Below the pieces are notes generated by a model that did not search any database, had not been told where the DNA came from, and saw only the letters and a program-made list of their open reading frames with translations. DNA of 64,000 bases from Hymenobacter sp. HSC-4F20 (GTDB taxonomy: Bacteria > Bacteroidota > Bacteroidia > Cytophagales > Hymenobacteraceae), in contig NZ_JAHZTD010000002.1 of the NCBI RefSeq assembly GCF_019599275.1, positions 434,001 to 498,000 on the forward strand. The letters run 5' to 3'. Positions 45,125-53,829 of the stretch are shown here, one piece after another; the stretch's first letter is position 1, and every line of letters starts with the position of its first letter. The position numbers and the translations under genes were made by a program.

Positions 45125-46174
45125 TTACCCTCCGTGCATAAGCATGCGGTAGGCACGCACGCGCGCCTCAGCATTCTGACGGATATTATAGTAAAACAAA
45201 GCGTAGTCGGCGATGTGGAAGGAGTGGCGTAGCTCAGGGCGGCCGGGCAGCAGGAAGCGCGGGTAGCCGGGGTGGGACGAAGGGTGAATCCAGACGAGGC
45301 CGTTGTGTACTTTGGCATCTACCACGCGCTTGTCTACCCCATCGAAGCTGTAGGGTACGCCACCCAGGTTAAGGCGAGCTGGAGCGGTAGCAGTGTCGCG
45401 GGTCCAGGTAAGAGGGTTTACGGCAATGCCGCCCTGAAAAGGCGGGTACTCCTGGCCCCACTCTACGGTATTCCAGCCAACGTAGCAGCCAGTTTGGGTA
45501 GAGTCGTCGCAGGGACGCAGTACTTGGTAGTCTTCCGGCATCACCTTGAAGCCGATAAGGTAGGCGGCCACTAGCTGTTTGCGCAGCTTGGGAGTTTGGT
45601 CGAAGAACTCGCGAAGCAGGCGGGTGGCGTGGTAAGTACCCTGGCTATGACCGGCAATGATGATGGGGCGGCCTTGGTTGTAATGGTCGAGGTAGTACTG
45701 AAAGGCTGTTTTTACGTCGCTGTACGCTAGGTCCAGGGCTTCTTTGCCATTGGGACTTTTCTCATCGAAAAAGGAAAATAGCGTGGCCTGCCGGTAACGC
45801 GGCGCGTAGATGCGGCCGGTGTTGTTGAACACCGAGGCCTGCTTGCGGATGGTGCTGGCATCGGTGAAATGGTTTACGCGGGCATCCGTCAGGCTGGCAT
45901 TCCACTGGCTGCGTCCGTAGTAAGTGGTAGGATGCACAAAGAACACATCCACGGGAGCATCGCGCTGCTGGTTTCGCAACAAGGTATTGCGCGGCACGGC
46001 GTCGGCAGAGTCGCGACGGTCGGGCAAGGCGGCCCAGTTATCCTCCATGCGGTAGTCGGGGGCCTCGGGGGCAATGGCCTGCGTGAAGTCTTTACCAGGC
46101 TTAATTACACTAATGCACGAGCTTAACGCTAGCAAAGCCCCTAGCACGGGTAAACGAAATAGGTGGGTACGCAT
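45125..46174 (-). CDS. DUF3089 alpha/beta-hydrolase-like lipoprotein
   Basis: A 349-residue protein with a lipobox LALSSC (cysteine 20). The alpha/beta hydrolase core includes VDVFFVHPTTYYGRSQW, FSFFDEKSPNGKEA and the nucleophile elbow IIIAGHSQGTYH with Ser near 177, the DUF3089 (PF11288) signature. The family is thought to be a serine hydrolase of unknown substrate. Predicted to be anchored to the outer membrane or periplasmic face. It is monocistronic. Confidence 0.88.
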   Translation of the reverse strand: MRTHLFRLPVLGALLALSSCISVIKPGKDFTQAIAPEAPDYRMEDNWAALPDRRDSADAVPRNTLLRNQQRDAPVDVFFVHPTTYYGRSQWNASLTDARVNHFTDASTIRKQASVFNNTGRIYAPRYRQATLFSFFDEKSPNGKEALDLAYSDVKTAFQYYLDHYNQGRPIIIAGHSQGTYHATRLLREFFDQTPKLRKQLVAAYLIGFKVMPEDYQVLRPCDDSTQTGCYVGWNTVEWGQEYPPFQGGIAVNPLTWTRDTATAPARLNLGGVPYSFDGVDKRVVDAKVHNGLVWIHPSSHPGYPRFLLPGRPELRHSFHIADYALFYYNIRQNAEARVRAYRMLMHGG

Positions 46175-46313
46175 TCGATAGAAACGGAATCGGCGGTAAG
46201 AAACACCAACGCGCGCCCCTGGTTGCAGGTAGCGCGCGCTGGTGGTAAAAATACGAAGTAAACCGCTACCCTATTAAAGAGCCAAAAGCTCCGGCAACTG
46301 ATGCGCTACTAAC

Positions 46314-47540
46314 TTATTCGCTGAATGTGTTTTCCAGGAGGCGTTCCTGGCGCAAATACACAATTTTAAAGTTTTTATCGAAGCGTACGCGCACCTGCGC
46401 AGTTGTTTGCTGACGCTTCTGCAGCGACTGGCGCAGGGCCGTGCTTTTCTCAATGAAAGTTACTACCCGCGAACCATCACTGACCGGTGGGCTTACTTTC
46501 AGGCTGCCCGGCTCAATGGTCGTTTGTCCTTCCAGGAACTCCGGGAAGTGCGATTTTTCCAGCTCGGCGGTAATGGCCGTGGGTGTGGTATTCTGCTGTA
46601 AGTAGAACCGTTCCACCCGTGGGGCGAAATAAGAAGAGGCAGAAAACGGAGCCGCTTGCAGATCGGCGTAGTAGTTCTTCAGTACACCTTCAATGCGGGT
46701 CTGGGCAGCGCTTTCGTCTACTACCGGTTCCGGGGCGGGCGGAGTAGCTTCTTCGGTGGGCGCAGCGGCTGGAGTAGCCGGGTTTACCGAGTCGGAGGGG
46801 GTAGTGGGGAGGGGCACTGCGGGAGCTACCCGCACCGTTTCCGGGGCTGCTGCCGGCGGCAAATCAATCTGCTCCGACTGCGGGCCCACTTCCGGGGCGG
46901 TCGTTACAGAGTCGGCAGCCGTGAGCGTTGTGCTAGTCAGGCGTTCCGAGTCCTGGTTACCCCACATCAGATAAGCTACTAGGGCGAGCAGGGCAATAAT
47001 TCCTCCCACAATGAGGATGGTACCGAGCGGACTTTTGGGAGGGGCCGCGTACGGCTCGTCTTCCACTACCTCGCCCAAGGGCTCCGGCCCTACCCCTACG
47101 GGTTGGCTGGAAGGAACGAAGGCGTCGTCGCGGGTAGGCGAAGACCCGGGGCGGCCGGCTTCCAGGGGATGCGAAATGCCAGGGCCGGAGGTAGGCGGCA
47201 CCGGCGGGTCGGCTACGTAGGGGGTGTGCAGGGGCCGCGAGGTAACGGGGGGTAGCAATGGGTCCTCCACGGGGCTGCTGGCGGTAGGTACCGGCGCTGG
47301 CGGCGGAACAGGAGTCGTGGCTACCGGGGGCACCATAGGTATGGGCGCAGCCGGGTCCGGGGTGCGGGGTGCCGGAGCAGGCGGCGCAACGGGTGGCACT
47401 ATAGGTCCGGGCGCGGGCGTTGCGTCGCTGAACAGCAGCTTTTTCTTTAAGGTATCGAACTCCTGAGGCGTGATGAGGCCCTTTTCCAGCCATTCGTTTA
47501 GCTGGCGCAGGGTATCGAGGGGAGACGGGTCTTTTTCCAT
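46314..47540 (-). CDS. SHOCT-like, proline-rich, single-pass membrane protein
   Basis: A 408-residue protein. The first 35 residues (TLRQLNEWLEKGLITPQEFD, then TLKKKLL) match the SHOCT short helical domain. A Pro/Ala/Thr-rich linker (about 40-165) leads to one transmembrane helix (about 172-192, LGTILIVGGIIALLALVAYLMW). A second Pro/Ala/Thr-rich linker ends in a soluble domain of about 130 residues (TRIEGVLKNYYADLQ, then LRQSLQKRQQTTAQVRVRF). Topology: N-terminus inside, C-terminus in the periplasm. The latter resembles a nuclear-transport-factor-2-like or DUF-type fold, uncertain. It is followed by two exported/small genes on the same strand. Confidence 0.8.
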   Translation of the reverse strand: MEKDPSPLDTLRQLNEWLEKGLITPQEFDTLKKKLLFSDATPAPGPIVPPVAPPAPAPRTPDPAAPIPMVPPVATTPVPPPAPVPTASSPVEDPLLPPVTSRPLHTPYVADPPVPPTSGPGISHPLEAGRPGSSPTRDDAFVPSSQPVGVGPEPLGEVVEDEPYAAPPKSPLGTILIVGGIIALLALVAYLMWGNQDSERLTSTTLTAADSVTTAPEVGPQSEQIDLPPAAAPETVRVAPAVPLPTTPSDSVNPATPAAAPTEEATPPAPEPVVDESAAQTRIEGVLKNYYADLQAAPFSASSYFAPRVERFYLQQNTTPTAITAELEKSHFPEFLEGQTTIEPGSLKVSPPVSDGSRVVTFIEKSTALRQSLQKRQQTTAQVRVRFDKNFKIVYLRQERLLENTFSE

Positions 47541-47571
47541 GGTTGGCAGACGCCCGAAGGCGGTAGAAGGG

Positions 47572-48297
47572 CTACTTCCGGTCGAGGTTGGTGAGGCGGG
47601 CGCGGCGGCGCTCTACCTGCGCTTTACGCAATTCAGTGAGCCGAGCGTTATCGAGGAGCTTCACAGAATCTTCCGCCGACTTGAGCTTGTTGTCGGCATT
47701 CTGCTTTTTCAGCTGCTCAATCTTCTCCAAGTTAGCTTTGGTGCTGTTGGCCAGGCTGATGCGCTCCTTTTCCAGTTTCTCTTTGTCTTTTTCTGCGGCC
47801 GTTAGCTGCTTTTCAGCTTCGGTAATCTGCTCGCGGTAGGCTTTGAGGCGGGCGGCGGCGGCGAAGCTCTGGGTGAGGTTGCGCAGGGAGCTAAACTCGG
47901 AAGGCGTACCCGAAGCCGACAGAAACGAATCGGGGCCCATGGCCGCCCACACCGATAGCTCGGATGTGGTATCGGAAGGCGACGTGACGGTGGAATACAG
48001 GTCGAGCAACTTACCCGTAATGCTGGACATGGGCACCTGCTTGGCTTCCAGCACATCCTTCTTGCCCACCCCGAACACGCCGGAGCCTTTTAGCTTGATG
48101 TTGTAGGTATCCTTCAGCCAGGATTGCCAGAAGTCGCGCGTCCACTGCGCGGTGCCTTCTACCTGCACCTTCACGGCATCCCGCTCGCGCTTATCAACGC
48201 TGACGCTGCTGGTTCGGGCATCGTATAACTGGGCTCGCACCGCCACGGGGGCGCAGAGCATGACCACAAGCAGCCACAAGCCGGAAATTCGTTTCAT
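47572..48297 (-). CDS. exported coiled-coil protein
   Basis: A 241-residue protein from ATG 48297, with a signal peptide (LLVVMLCAPVAVRAQ). The N-terminal domain (about 25-150) contains RERDAVKVQVEGTAQWTRDF and GVGKKDVLEAKQVPMSS. The C-terminal third is a coiled coil rich in Glu and Lys (ITEAEKQLTAAEKDKEKLEK). It belongs to a Bacteroidetes-restricted group, as far as I can tell, without known function. It is 31 bases before the SHOCT-like gene on the same strand and probably shares its operon, which suggests a joint envelope role. Confidence 0.82.
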   Translation of the reverse strand: MKRISGLWLLVVMLCAPVAVRAQLYDARTSSVSVDKRERDAVKVQVEGTAQWTRDFWQSWLKDTYNIKLKGSGVFGVGKKDVLEAKQVPMSSITGKLLDLYSTVTSPSDTTSELSVWAAMGPDSFLSASGTPSEFSSLRNLTQSFAAAARLKAYREQITEAEKQLTAAEKDKEKLEKERISLANSTKANLEKIEQLKKQNADNKLKSAEDSVKLLDNARLTELRKAQVERRRARLTNLDRK

Positions 48298-48354
48298 AAG
48301 GAAATGTGATGTAAGAAAGTACAAGGAAGGCCCGCGGGCTAGCTTCGGCAATCA

Positions 48355-48600
48355 TCAGATACCGTGCCGGTCGAAGGCGGCCTGCAGATCCTGCTGCATG
48401 CCCGTAAACCGTTGTACGGCGGCTTGGATGAACTCCTCATCGAGGAGCAGATGAATGTCGTCTTCGCTGGTCAGGTCCAGCTCGCTTACCTTGTAGGTTT
48501 GCTCCAACGGACCTTTTTCCAGCTTAATCAAATACTTGCCGTTCCAGCTGAAGAGCGTGATTTTAACAGTGGGGTGCGGGATGATGGCGAGCTGGCGCAT
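48355..48600 (-). CDS. small conserved hypothetical protein
   Basis: An 81-residue protein from ATG 48600 (MRQLAIIPHPTVKITLFSWN); a longer frame to 48672 is open but starts with an unlikely segment. KYLIKLEKGPLEQTYKVSELDLTS is followed by an acidic helix (DDIHLLLDEEFIQAAVQRF). Soluble, without signal peptide. Fifty-seven bases upstream of the coiled-coil gene on the same strand. Family not recognised. Confidence 0.75.
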   Translation of the reverse strand: MRQLAIIPHPTVKITLFSWNGKYLIKLEKGPLEQTYKVSELDLTSEDDIHLLLDEEFIQAAVQRFTGMQQDLQAAFDRHGI

Positions 48601-48748
48601 GGCAGACGGGTAGTACGTAAATACGGGGCGAAGATAGGCAGGCGCTGCCAACCAGGGCCGCAAGCTCAGCATAACCCGGACTAGGCACCCGCGTACACCG
48701 GAGCCTAGTACCTGTTCTTATTTTCTCACCCTCAAGAAACTCCCCATC

Positions 48749-48934
48749 ATGCCACAAGGAGATAAATCAGCCTACACCGATAAGCAAAAGCGGCAGGCTG
48801 AGCACATCGAAGAAAGCTACGAAGAGCGCGGATTGTCGGAGGAAGAAGCCGAGCGCCGCGCCTGGGCTACCGTTAATAAGCAAGACGGCGGCGGTAAGAA
48901 AAGCGGCTCGGGACGTAAGAAATCCGGCGAATAA
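48749..48934 (+). CDS. small hydrophilic protein of the 'plasmid stabilisation' type
   Basis: A 61-residue protein starting MPQGDKSAYTDKQKRQAEHI. The segment EERGLSEEEAERRAWATVNK and the Gly-Lys-Ser tail match a widespread family of small basic stress-like proteins often labelled as plasmid-stabilisation proteins. That label is not a proven function. It is a single gene on the plus strand, ended by a strong terminator. Confidence 0.8.
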   Translation: MPQGDKSAYTDKQKRQAEHIEESYEERGLSEEEAERRAWATVNKQDGGGKKSGSGRKKSGE

Positions 48935-48950
48935 CGCTTGCACCATACGC

Positions 48951-48992
48951 TAGCAAGGCCCGCGTTTCTGCTTAGAAACGCGGGCCTTGCTA
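48951..48992. terminator. bidirectional hairpin
   Basis: A 19-bp perfect stem (TAGCAAGGCCCGCGTTTCT with its complement) around GCTT, between the small gene (plus) and yeiH (minus). No long T run. Confidence 0.75.
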
Positions 48993-49017
48993 TATATCCC
49001 GGATACAGGTGACGGAA

Positions 49018-50073
49018 CTACAGGCTATGCATAATCACGTAGAGGGAAGTGGCCGAAATGAGCAGCCATAGCCCGGTACCCAATACAAACGGCTTCGGCC
49101 CCACGGCTTTCACCGCCTGCATGGAAAGACCGGCCCCAATAAAAAACAGCGTTACCGTGAGCCCCAGCTTAGAAAGCCGCACCAGCCACGGGGCTACTAC
49201 GTGCGACGCCGGCACATACGTATTCAGAAGCATAGCCGCAACGAAACCCAGGATAAAGTAGGGAATCTTGATCCGAACGTCTTTCTGCTTGAACAGGAAG
49301 GCGGTGCCCAAGGCCACCGGAATAATCCAGAGGGCCCGGGCCAACTTTACGGTGGTAGCTACTTGCAGGGCCTGGGTGCCGTAGGACGCGGCCGCTCCTA
49401 CCACCGAGCTGGTATCGTGAATGGCAATGGCGCACCAGAGGCCAAACTGGTTTTGGGTGAGGGCCAGCGCATGCCCAATAACCGGAAAAGCAAACAGCGC
49501 CGCCGCATTGAGCACAAACACAGTAGCTAAGGCCACCGACATTTCCTCTTCCTTGGCCCGCAGCACGGGCCCCACGGCCGCAATGGCCGAGCCCCCACAA
49601 ATGGCAGTACCGCAGGAGATAAGGTGCGTAATGTGGCGGCTTAGCCCCAGCCAGCGCCCTCCTACGTAGCCCAGCACCAGCGTACCAATAATGGAGACTA
49701 CCGTGAATAACAGGCCTTGCTGACCCGCCTGCACAGCGGCGTGCGCGTTCATACCGAAGCCCAGCCCGATAACCGAGTATTGCAACAGTTTAGCCGTGAG
49801 CTTGCGGGTCTGTGGCAGAAAGGGGTTGCCTACGGTTTGCGCCAGCCCTAACCCCAGCGCCAAGGCCAGCGGCGGCGAGGCCCAGGGCGTCAGGCAAAAC
49901 CCCAGAAACAGAATGAACAGCAACGGAGCTACCCACGCCGGACGAGCAGCGACAGTTGAAGCTGCCACCGGAGGTAGGGAAGTATAAACTGGGGCATTCC
50001 TGACGACCCGAAGCGGTAGCTTCGGAGCATCGGGTAGGGCGGGGGGTGGAGTGAGGGTGGTGGAGGATTTCAT
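49018..50073 (-). CDS. YeiH family putative sulfate exporter
   Basis: A 351-residue membrane protein with about ten helices. Family segments LQYSVIGLGFGMNAHAA, ISCGTAICGGSAIAAVGP, IHDTSSVVGAAASYG and FIGAGLSMQAVKAVGPKP are canonical for the YeiH/Cons_hypoth698 (PF03601) group. Members are annotated as sulfate or sulfonate-related exporters, but transport specificity is not proven. The LysR gene lies 74 bases upstream on the same strand, as in yeiE-yeiH pairs of other bacteria. Confidence 0.92.
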   Translation of the reverse strand: MKSSTTLTPPPALPDAPKLPLRVVRNAPVYTSLPPVAASTVAARPAWVAPLLFILFLGFCLTPWASPPLALALGLGLAQTVGNPFLPQTRKLTAKLLQYSVIGLGFGMNAHAAVQAGQQGLLFTVVSIIGTLVLGYVGGRWLGLSRHITHLISCGTAICGGSAIAAVGPVLRAKEEEMSVALATVFVLNAAALFAFPVIGHALALTQNQFGLWCAIAIHDTSSVVGAAASYGTQALQVATTVKLARALWIIPVALGTAFLFKQKDVRIKIPYFILGFVAAMLLNTYVPASHVVAPWLVRLSKLGLTVTLFFIGAGLSMQAVKAVGPKPFVLGTGLWLLISATSLYVIMHSL

Positions 50074-50095
50074 GGGTGGGTAGCGAGCTACTGCC

Positions 50096-50103
50096 CAAAA
50101 GTA
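50096..50103 (-). promoter_or_regulatory. -7 promoter element of yeiH
   Basis: Minus-strand TACTTTTG, a perfect TAnnTTTG, 22 bases before the ATG. A TTG at 50130-50132 is 26 bases further, longer than usual. Confidence 0.45.
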
Positions 50104-50123
50104 CGGCTGCCCCTCCCCTATTG

Positions 50124-50141
50124 ATAATCCAAAATGGTTAT
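50124..50141. promoter_or_regulatory. possible LysR-type operator
   Basis: ATAA-N10-TTAT dyad in the 74-base gap between the LysR gene and yeiH. It fits the T-N11-A type dyads bound by CysB/CbbR-like regulators and lies just upstream of the yeiH -7 element. Confidence 0.4.
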
Positions 50142-50147
50142 GGCTAA

Positions 50148-51047
50148 TTACTTCAGGTTATACTGTCGCTGTGCATACCGCAGGAACCGCTCAGCAGCCC
50201 GGGAAAGAGGTTGCCCCTGAATCCAGAGAGCCTCAAACTGCCGGGGCAACTCCAAGCTCTCAATGGGCACAATTTCCAGGAGCCCGGCTTCCAGCTCGCG
50301 CGCCAGGGCCAGCCGCGACACAAAGCCCAACGCTTCGGGCGCGGCTTCGAGGTAGGACTTAATGGCCTCCGTGTTATCAAAGTAGAAGGCCACATGCAGG
50401 TCGGTCAGCTTTATTTTCTGCTCGCGCAAGGCAAACTCCAACACTTCCAGGGTTCCCGACCCCCGCTCACGCAGCACCAGGGGGTGGCTCATTGCCTCAG
50501 CCAGGGGTAGCAAGGGCGGCGGTCCTGCGGAAGTAGCCCGACGAACGGCCACCAGCTCATCGGCCAGCAGGGGCTCGTAGTGCAAGTCGCGGCTTTTGGA
50601 ACGGCCCTCCACGAAACCCAGGTCGAGCTGGCCGCTGAGCATGGCTTCGGCAATCTGCTCTGAGTTGCCGTTGAGCAACGTCAGCTCTACTTGGGGGTAG
50701 CGTTTCTGGAAACCCGGCAAAATGCCCGGCAACACGTATTGCGTAAGCGTGGTGCTGGCCCCCAGGCGCAGGCGGCCAGCAGCCTCGCCGTGCAGGTTAT
50801 GCAGCTGCTCAGTAAGCTGCTGGTGCAGCTGCTCTACCTCATCGGCATGGGCCAGCAGCAAGGTGCCGGCTTCAGTCAGGCTTACCCGGTTGCCGCGGCG
50901 CTCAAACAGGCGCTGCCCGTAGCTACGTTCCAGCTCCCGGATGTGCTTGGTAATGGCGGGCTGGGTGATGTACAGCTCTTGGGCCGCCTTGGTAAAACTC
51001 AGGTGCCGGGCCACCGACTGAAAGACGCGCAAACGAAAATCGGGCAT
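50148..51047 (-). CDS. LysR-type transcriptional regulator
   Basis: A 299-residue LysR regulator. The winged-helix N-terminus FQSVARHLSFTKAAQELYITQPAITKHIREL is followed by the linker helix and a periplasmic-binding-like effector domain (about 90-290) with RLRLGASTTLTQYVLPGIL and TEAIKSYLEAAPEALGFVSRLAL. Belongs to the CysB/CbbR/YeiE group. It stands just upstream of yeiH in the same direction and probably regulates it in response to a sulfur-related effector, by analogy. Confidence 0.93.
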   Translation of the reverse strand: MPDFRLRVFQSVARHLSFTKAAQELYITQPAITKHIRELERSYGQRLFERRGNRVSLTEAGTLLLAHADEVEQLHQQLTEQLHNLHGEAAGRLRLGASTTLTQYVLPGILPGFQKRYPQVELTLLNGNSEQIAEAMLSGQLDLGFVEGRSKSRDLHYEPLLADELVAVRRATSAGPPPLLPLAEAMSHPLVLRERGSGTLEVLEFALREQKIKLTDLHVAFYFDNTEAIKSYLEAAPEALGFVSRLALARELEAGLLEIVPIESLELPRQFEALWIQGQPLSRAAERFLRYAQRQYNLK

Positions 51048-51331
51048 ACGCGCAAGGTACGCGGCCGCCGGGTGCCGCGGAAGCAGATGCGGCCCGGCAA
51101 TTGCCCGTGCCGCGGAGCAGTTGCTTCCGCTGTGCTTCCCGAAACATGGCGTGCTTCGCTACCCGATTACCCAACCCAAGGGTTCCTGCTGGGCTTCAAC
51201 GCAACACTGGGGGTAGGCAGTAGCCCCTGTCTGCACGGCTCTTTCCACTTGCTATTCCGAGTACCAGGTAGGGGTTTGGGAAGTATCTCTGGGTAGTGCT
51301 CTAGTCTTCGCGGCCCCTTGAGGTAACACTT

Positions 51332-51339
51332 TACTTTTG
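51332..51339 (+). promoter_or_regulatory. -7 promoter element of the S9 peptidase gene
   Basis: TACTTTTG, a perfect TAnnTTTG, 127 bases before the ATG at 51466. A TTG at 51318-51320 is only 11 bases away, so the -33 element is unclear. Confidence 0.4.
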
Positions 51340-51465
51340 ACGGGTTTTCAGACTGCACCTAGGGAAAGCTGACGAGGCATCGGTATACCTGCCCTACCCC
51401 TTCATGTGGTGCAAGCCTTGTTCTGCTTACCTTGCTTCTTTCCTGATTCCAGTTTTCTTCACCCA

Positions 51466-53535
51466 ATGAAAAGACATTTTCTGACTGCGCTGGCCCTGGT
51501 GCCGCTAGCCGCAGCAGCCCAACAACGCGCTGTGTACACGCCTGAACTGCTCTGGAAACTGGGCCGCCTGGGCGAAATGCACGTGTCGCCGGACCGCAAA
51601 ACGGTGGCCTACACCGTGACGCGCTACAACCTCGGCGAGAATAAAGGCAACACCGACATTTGGGTGGTGCCCGTGGCGGGCGGCGCGGCCCGGCAACTCA
51701 CCAACACGCCTACCTCCGAAAGCACCCTGAACTGGCGCCCCGATGGCAAGCTGACGTTTCTTTCGGGCGAGGGCGGCACCGAGCAGCTCTACGTGATGAA
51801 CACCGATGGCTCGGGCAAGCAGAAGCTCAGCGAGTTTCCCGACGAAGGCTTGGCCAACCTGAAATACGCCTCAAAAGGCAATTTTATCCTCTACACCCAG
51901 GATGTGAAAACCGGCAAATCGGTGCAGGACTGGTACCCCGATTTGCCCAAGGCCGACGCCCGCATCATCGACGACCTGAACTACCGGCACTGGAACGTGT
52001 GGGACGATTATAAATCGACGCACGTTTTCTTCCAGCCTGTCGGCGACGATGGCAAGCCCACCGGCTACGGCAAGGACGTGATGCCGGGCGAGAGGTTTGA
52101 CGCCCCGCTGGCGCCGCTGGGCGGCTCCGAGCAGCTGGCTTTTTCACCCGACGGCTACCGCCTGGCCTACACCTCGCGTAAGCTCTACGGTAAGGCCGAG
52201 GCTGAAAGCACCAACTCCGACATCTACCTCTACGACATCCGGGAAGGCAACACCCAAAACCTGAGCGAGGGCCTGGGCGGCTACGATGTGGAGCCCGTTT
52301 TCTCGCCCGACGGCTCGAAGGTGGCGTGGCTGAGCATGGCTACCCCCGGCTTCGAGTCGGACCGTAACGGCATTGTGGTGTATGACTTCAAGACCAGGAA
52401 GCGCGAGGACATCACCAAGGGCTCGGAGCAGTCGGCGGCCAACGTCCGGTGGAGCCCCGATGGCAAGACGCTTTATTTCGTGAGCGTGCTGGAAGGCACC
52501 GAGCAGCTGTTTTCTATTCCGAGCAAGGGCGGCAAAATCCGGCAGCTGACCAAAGGCCCCCAGAACTACAACTCCTTCGAGCTGGCCGGCAACGACGTGG
52601 CCATTGCCAACAAAACCACCCAGGCCCAACCCGCCGACCTCGTGCGCCTCGACCTGAAAACCGGCCGCGAAACGCCCCTGACTAACATCAATGAGCAGGA
52701 GCTGGCAGGCGTGAAAACCGGCAAAACCGAAGCCCGCTGGGTGAAAACCACCGACGGCAAGCAGATGCAGGTGTACGTCATCTACCCGCCCGACTTCGAC
52801 CCGAGCAAGAAATACCCTACCCTGCTCTATTGCCAGGGCGGCCCCCAAAGTCCCATTACCCAGAGCTTTTCGTACCGCTGGAATTTCCAGCTGCTGGCGG
52901 CCAACGGCTACATTGTGGTGGCCCCGAACCGACGGGGCCTGCCGGGCTTCGGCACGGAGTGGAACAACAGCATTTCAGGCGACTGGGGCGGGCAGCCCAT
53001 CCGCGACTACCTCTCGGCCATTGACGCGGTGAGCCAGGAGCCCTATGTTGATAAAGACCGGCGCGGCTGCGTGGGCGCCTCCTACGGTGGCTATTCAGTG
53101 TACTACCTCGCGGGTAATCACGAAGGCCGCTTCAAGACCTTTATTGCCCACGCCGGCCTCTACAACCTCACCAGCTGGTACCCCAGCACCGAGGAAATGT
53201 TTTTCGCCAAGCACGACATGGGTGGCGCGCCCTGGGATGTGCTGATGCACAGGCCGCCCCACAAAGCTTACACCCACTTCAACCCGCAGCTTTTCGCGAG
53301 AAACTGGGATACGCCTATGCTGGTCATTCACGGCGGCAAAGACTTCCGGGTGCCCGAGGGCCAGGGCATGGAAGCCTTTGGTACGGCCCAGCTGCGCGGC
53401 ATCCCCAGCCGCTTTCTGTACTTCCCCAACGAAGGCCACTGGATTTCGAAACCGCAAAACTCGGTGCTCTGGAACCGCGTGTTCTTCGACTGGCTGGCCC
53501 GCACCCTGAAGCCCGAAGGCCAGACAGCGAAGTAA
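51466..53535 (+). CDS. S9 family prolyl oligopeptidase-like peptidase
   Basis: A 689-residue exported peptidase from ATG 51466 (signal MKRHFLTALALVPLAAAAQQ). The N-terminal part (about 40-400) is a WD40-like/beta-propeller domain with repeated 'SPDG' strands (FSPDGYRLAYTS, FSPDGSKVAWLS, WSPDGKTLYFVS). The catalytic alpha/beta domain follows, with Ser in GASYGGYSV (about 540), Asp in GGKDFRVPEG (about 626) and His in FPNEGHW (about 658). It resembles dipeptidyl peptidase 5 or acylaminoacyl peptidase. It acts in the periplasm on short peptides by inference. Monocistronic, with a terminator after it. Confidence 0.95.
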   Translation: MKRHFLTALALVPLAAAAQQRAVYTPELLWKLGRLGEMHVSPDRKTVAYTVTRYNLGENKGNTDIWVVPVAGGAARQLTNTPTSESTLNWRPDGKLTFLSGEGGTEQLYVMNTDGSGKQKLSEFPDEGLANLKYASKGNFILYTQDVKTGKSVQDWYPDLPKADARIIDDLNYRHWNVWDDYKSTHVFFQPVGDDGKPTGYGKDVMPGERFDAPLAPLGGSEQLAFSPDGYRLAYTSRKLYGKAEAESTNSDIYLYDIREGNTQNLSEGLGGYDVEPVFSPDGSKVAWLSMATPGFESDRNGIVVYDFKTRKREDITKGSEQSAANVRWSPDGKTLYFVSVLEGTEQLFSIPSKGGKIRQLTKGPQNYNSFELAGNDVAIANKTTQAQPADLVRLDLKTGRETPLTNINEQELAGVKTGKTEARWVKTTDGKQMQVYVIYPPDFDPSKKYPTLLYCQGGPQSPITQSFSYRWNFQLLAANGYIVVAPNRRGLPGFGTEWNNSISGDWGGQPIRDYLSAIDAVSQEPYVDKDRRGCVGASYGGYSVYYLAGNHEGRFKTFIAHAGLYNLTSWYPSTEEMFFAKHDMGGAPWDVLMHRPPHKAYTHFNPQLFARNWDTPMLVIHGGKDFRVPEGQGMEAFGTAQLRGIPSRFLYFPNEGHWISKPQNSVLWNRVFFDWLARTLKPEGQTAK

Positions 53536-53558
53536 CAGCTCCCTAACCGGCTGCTGTT

Positions 53559-53591
53559 AAAGCCCGCTCAGCTTTGCTGGGCGGGCTTTTT
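53559..53591 (+). terminator. intrinsic terminator of the peptidase gene
   Basis: AAAGCCCGCtCAGC / GCTGgGCGGGCTTT-type stem with a 4-base loop and five T, 24 bases after the stop. Confidence 0.9.
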
Positions 53592-53829
53592 CTATGAACA
53601 AACCGGTCTTTCTCGCCTACCCCGGCGCGCATAGCAGCTCAGGGCAGTGCTCGAAAGCCGTGGTCATTTCGTGCGCCACAACAAGCTGGCGGCAACCCAT
53701 GCTTCCGCCTGACGCCGCAGTACAAGTACTTGAATAGGGCGTTCAGATATACCTCCTGTTTTAATATTTTTATACCTATATACAGTTGTATTTCTTCTGG
53801 TTGCCTCATTTTTCCCCTGCCCCACCACT

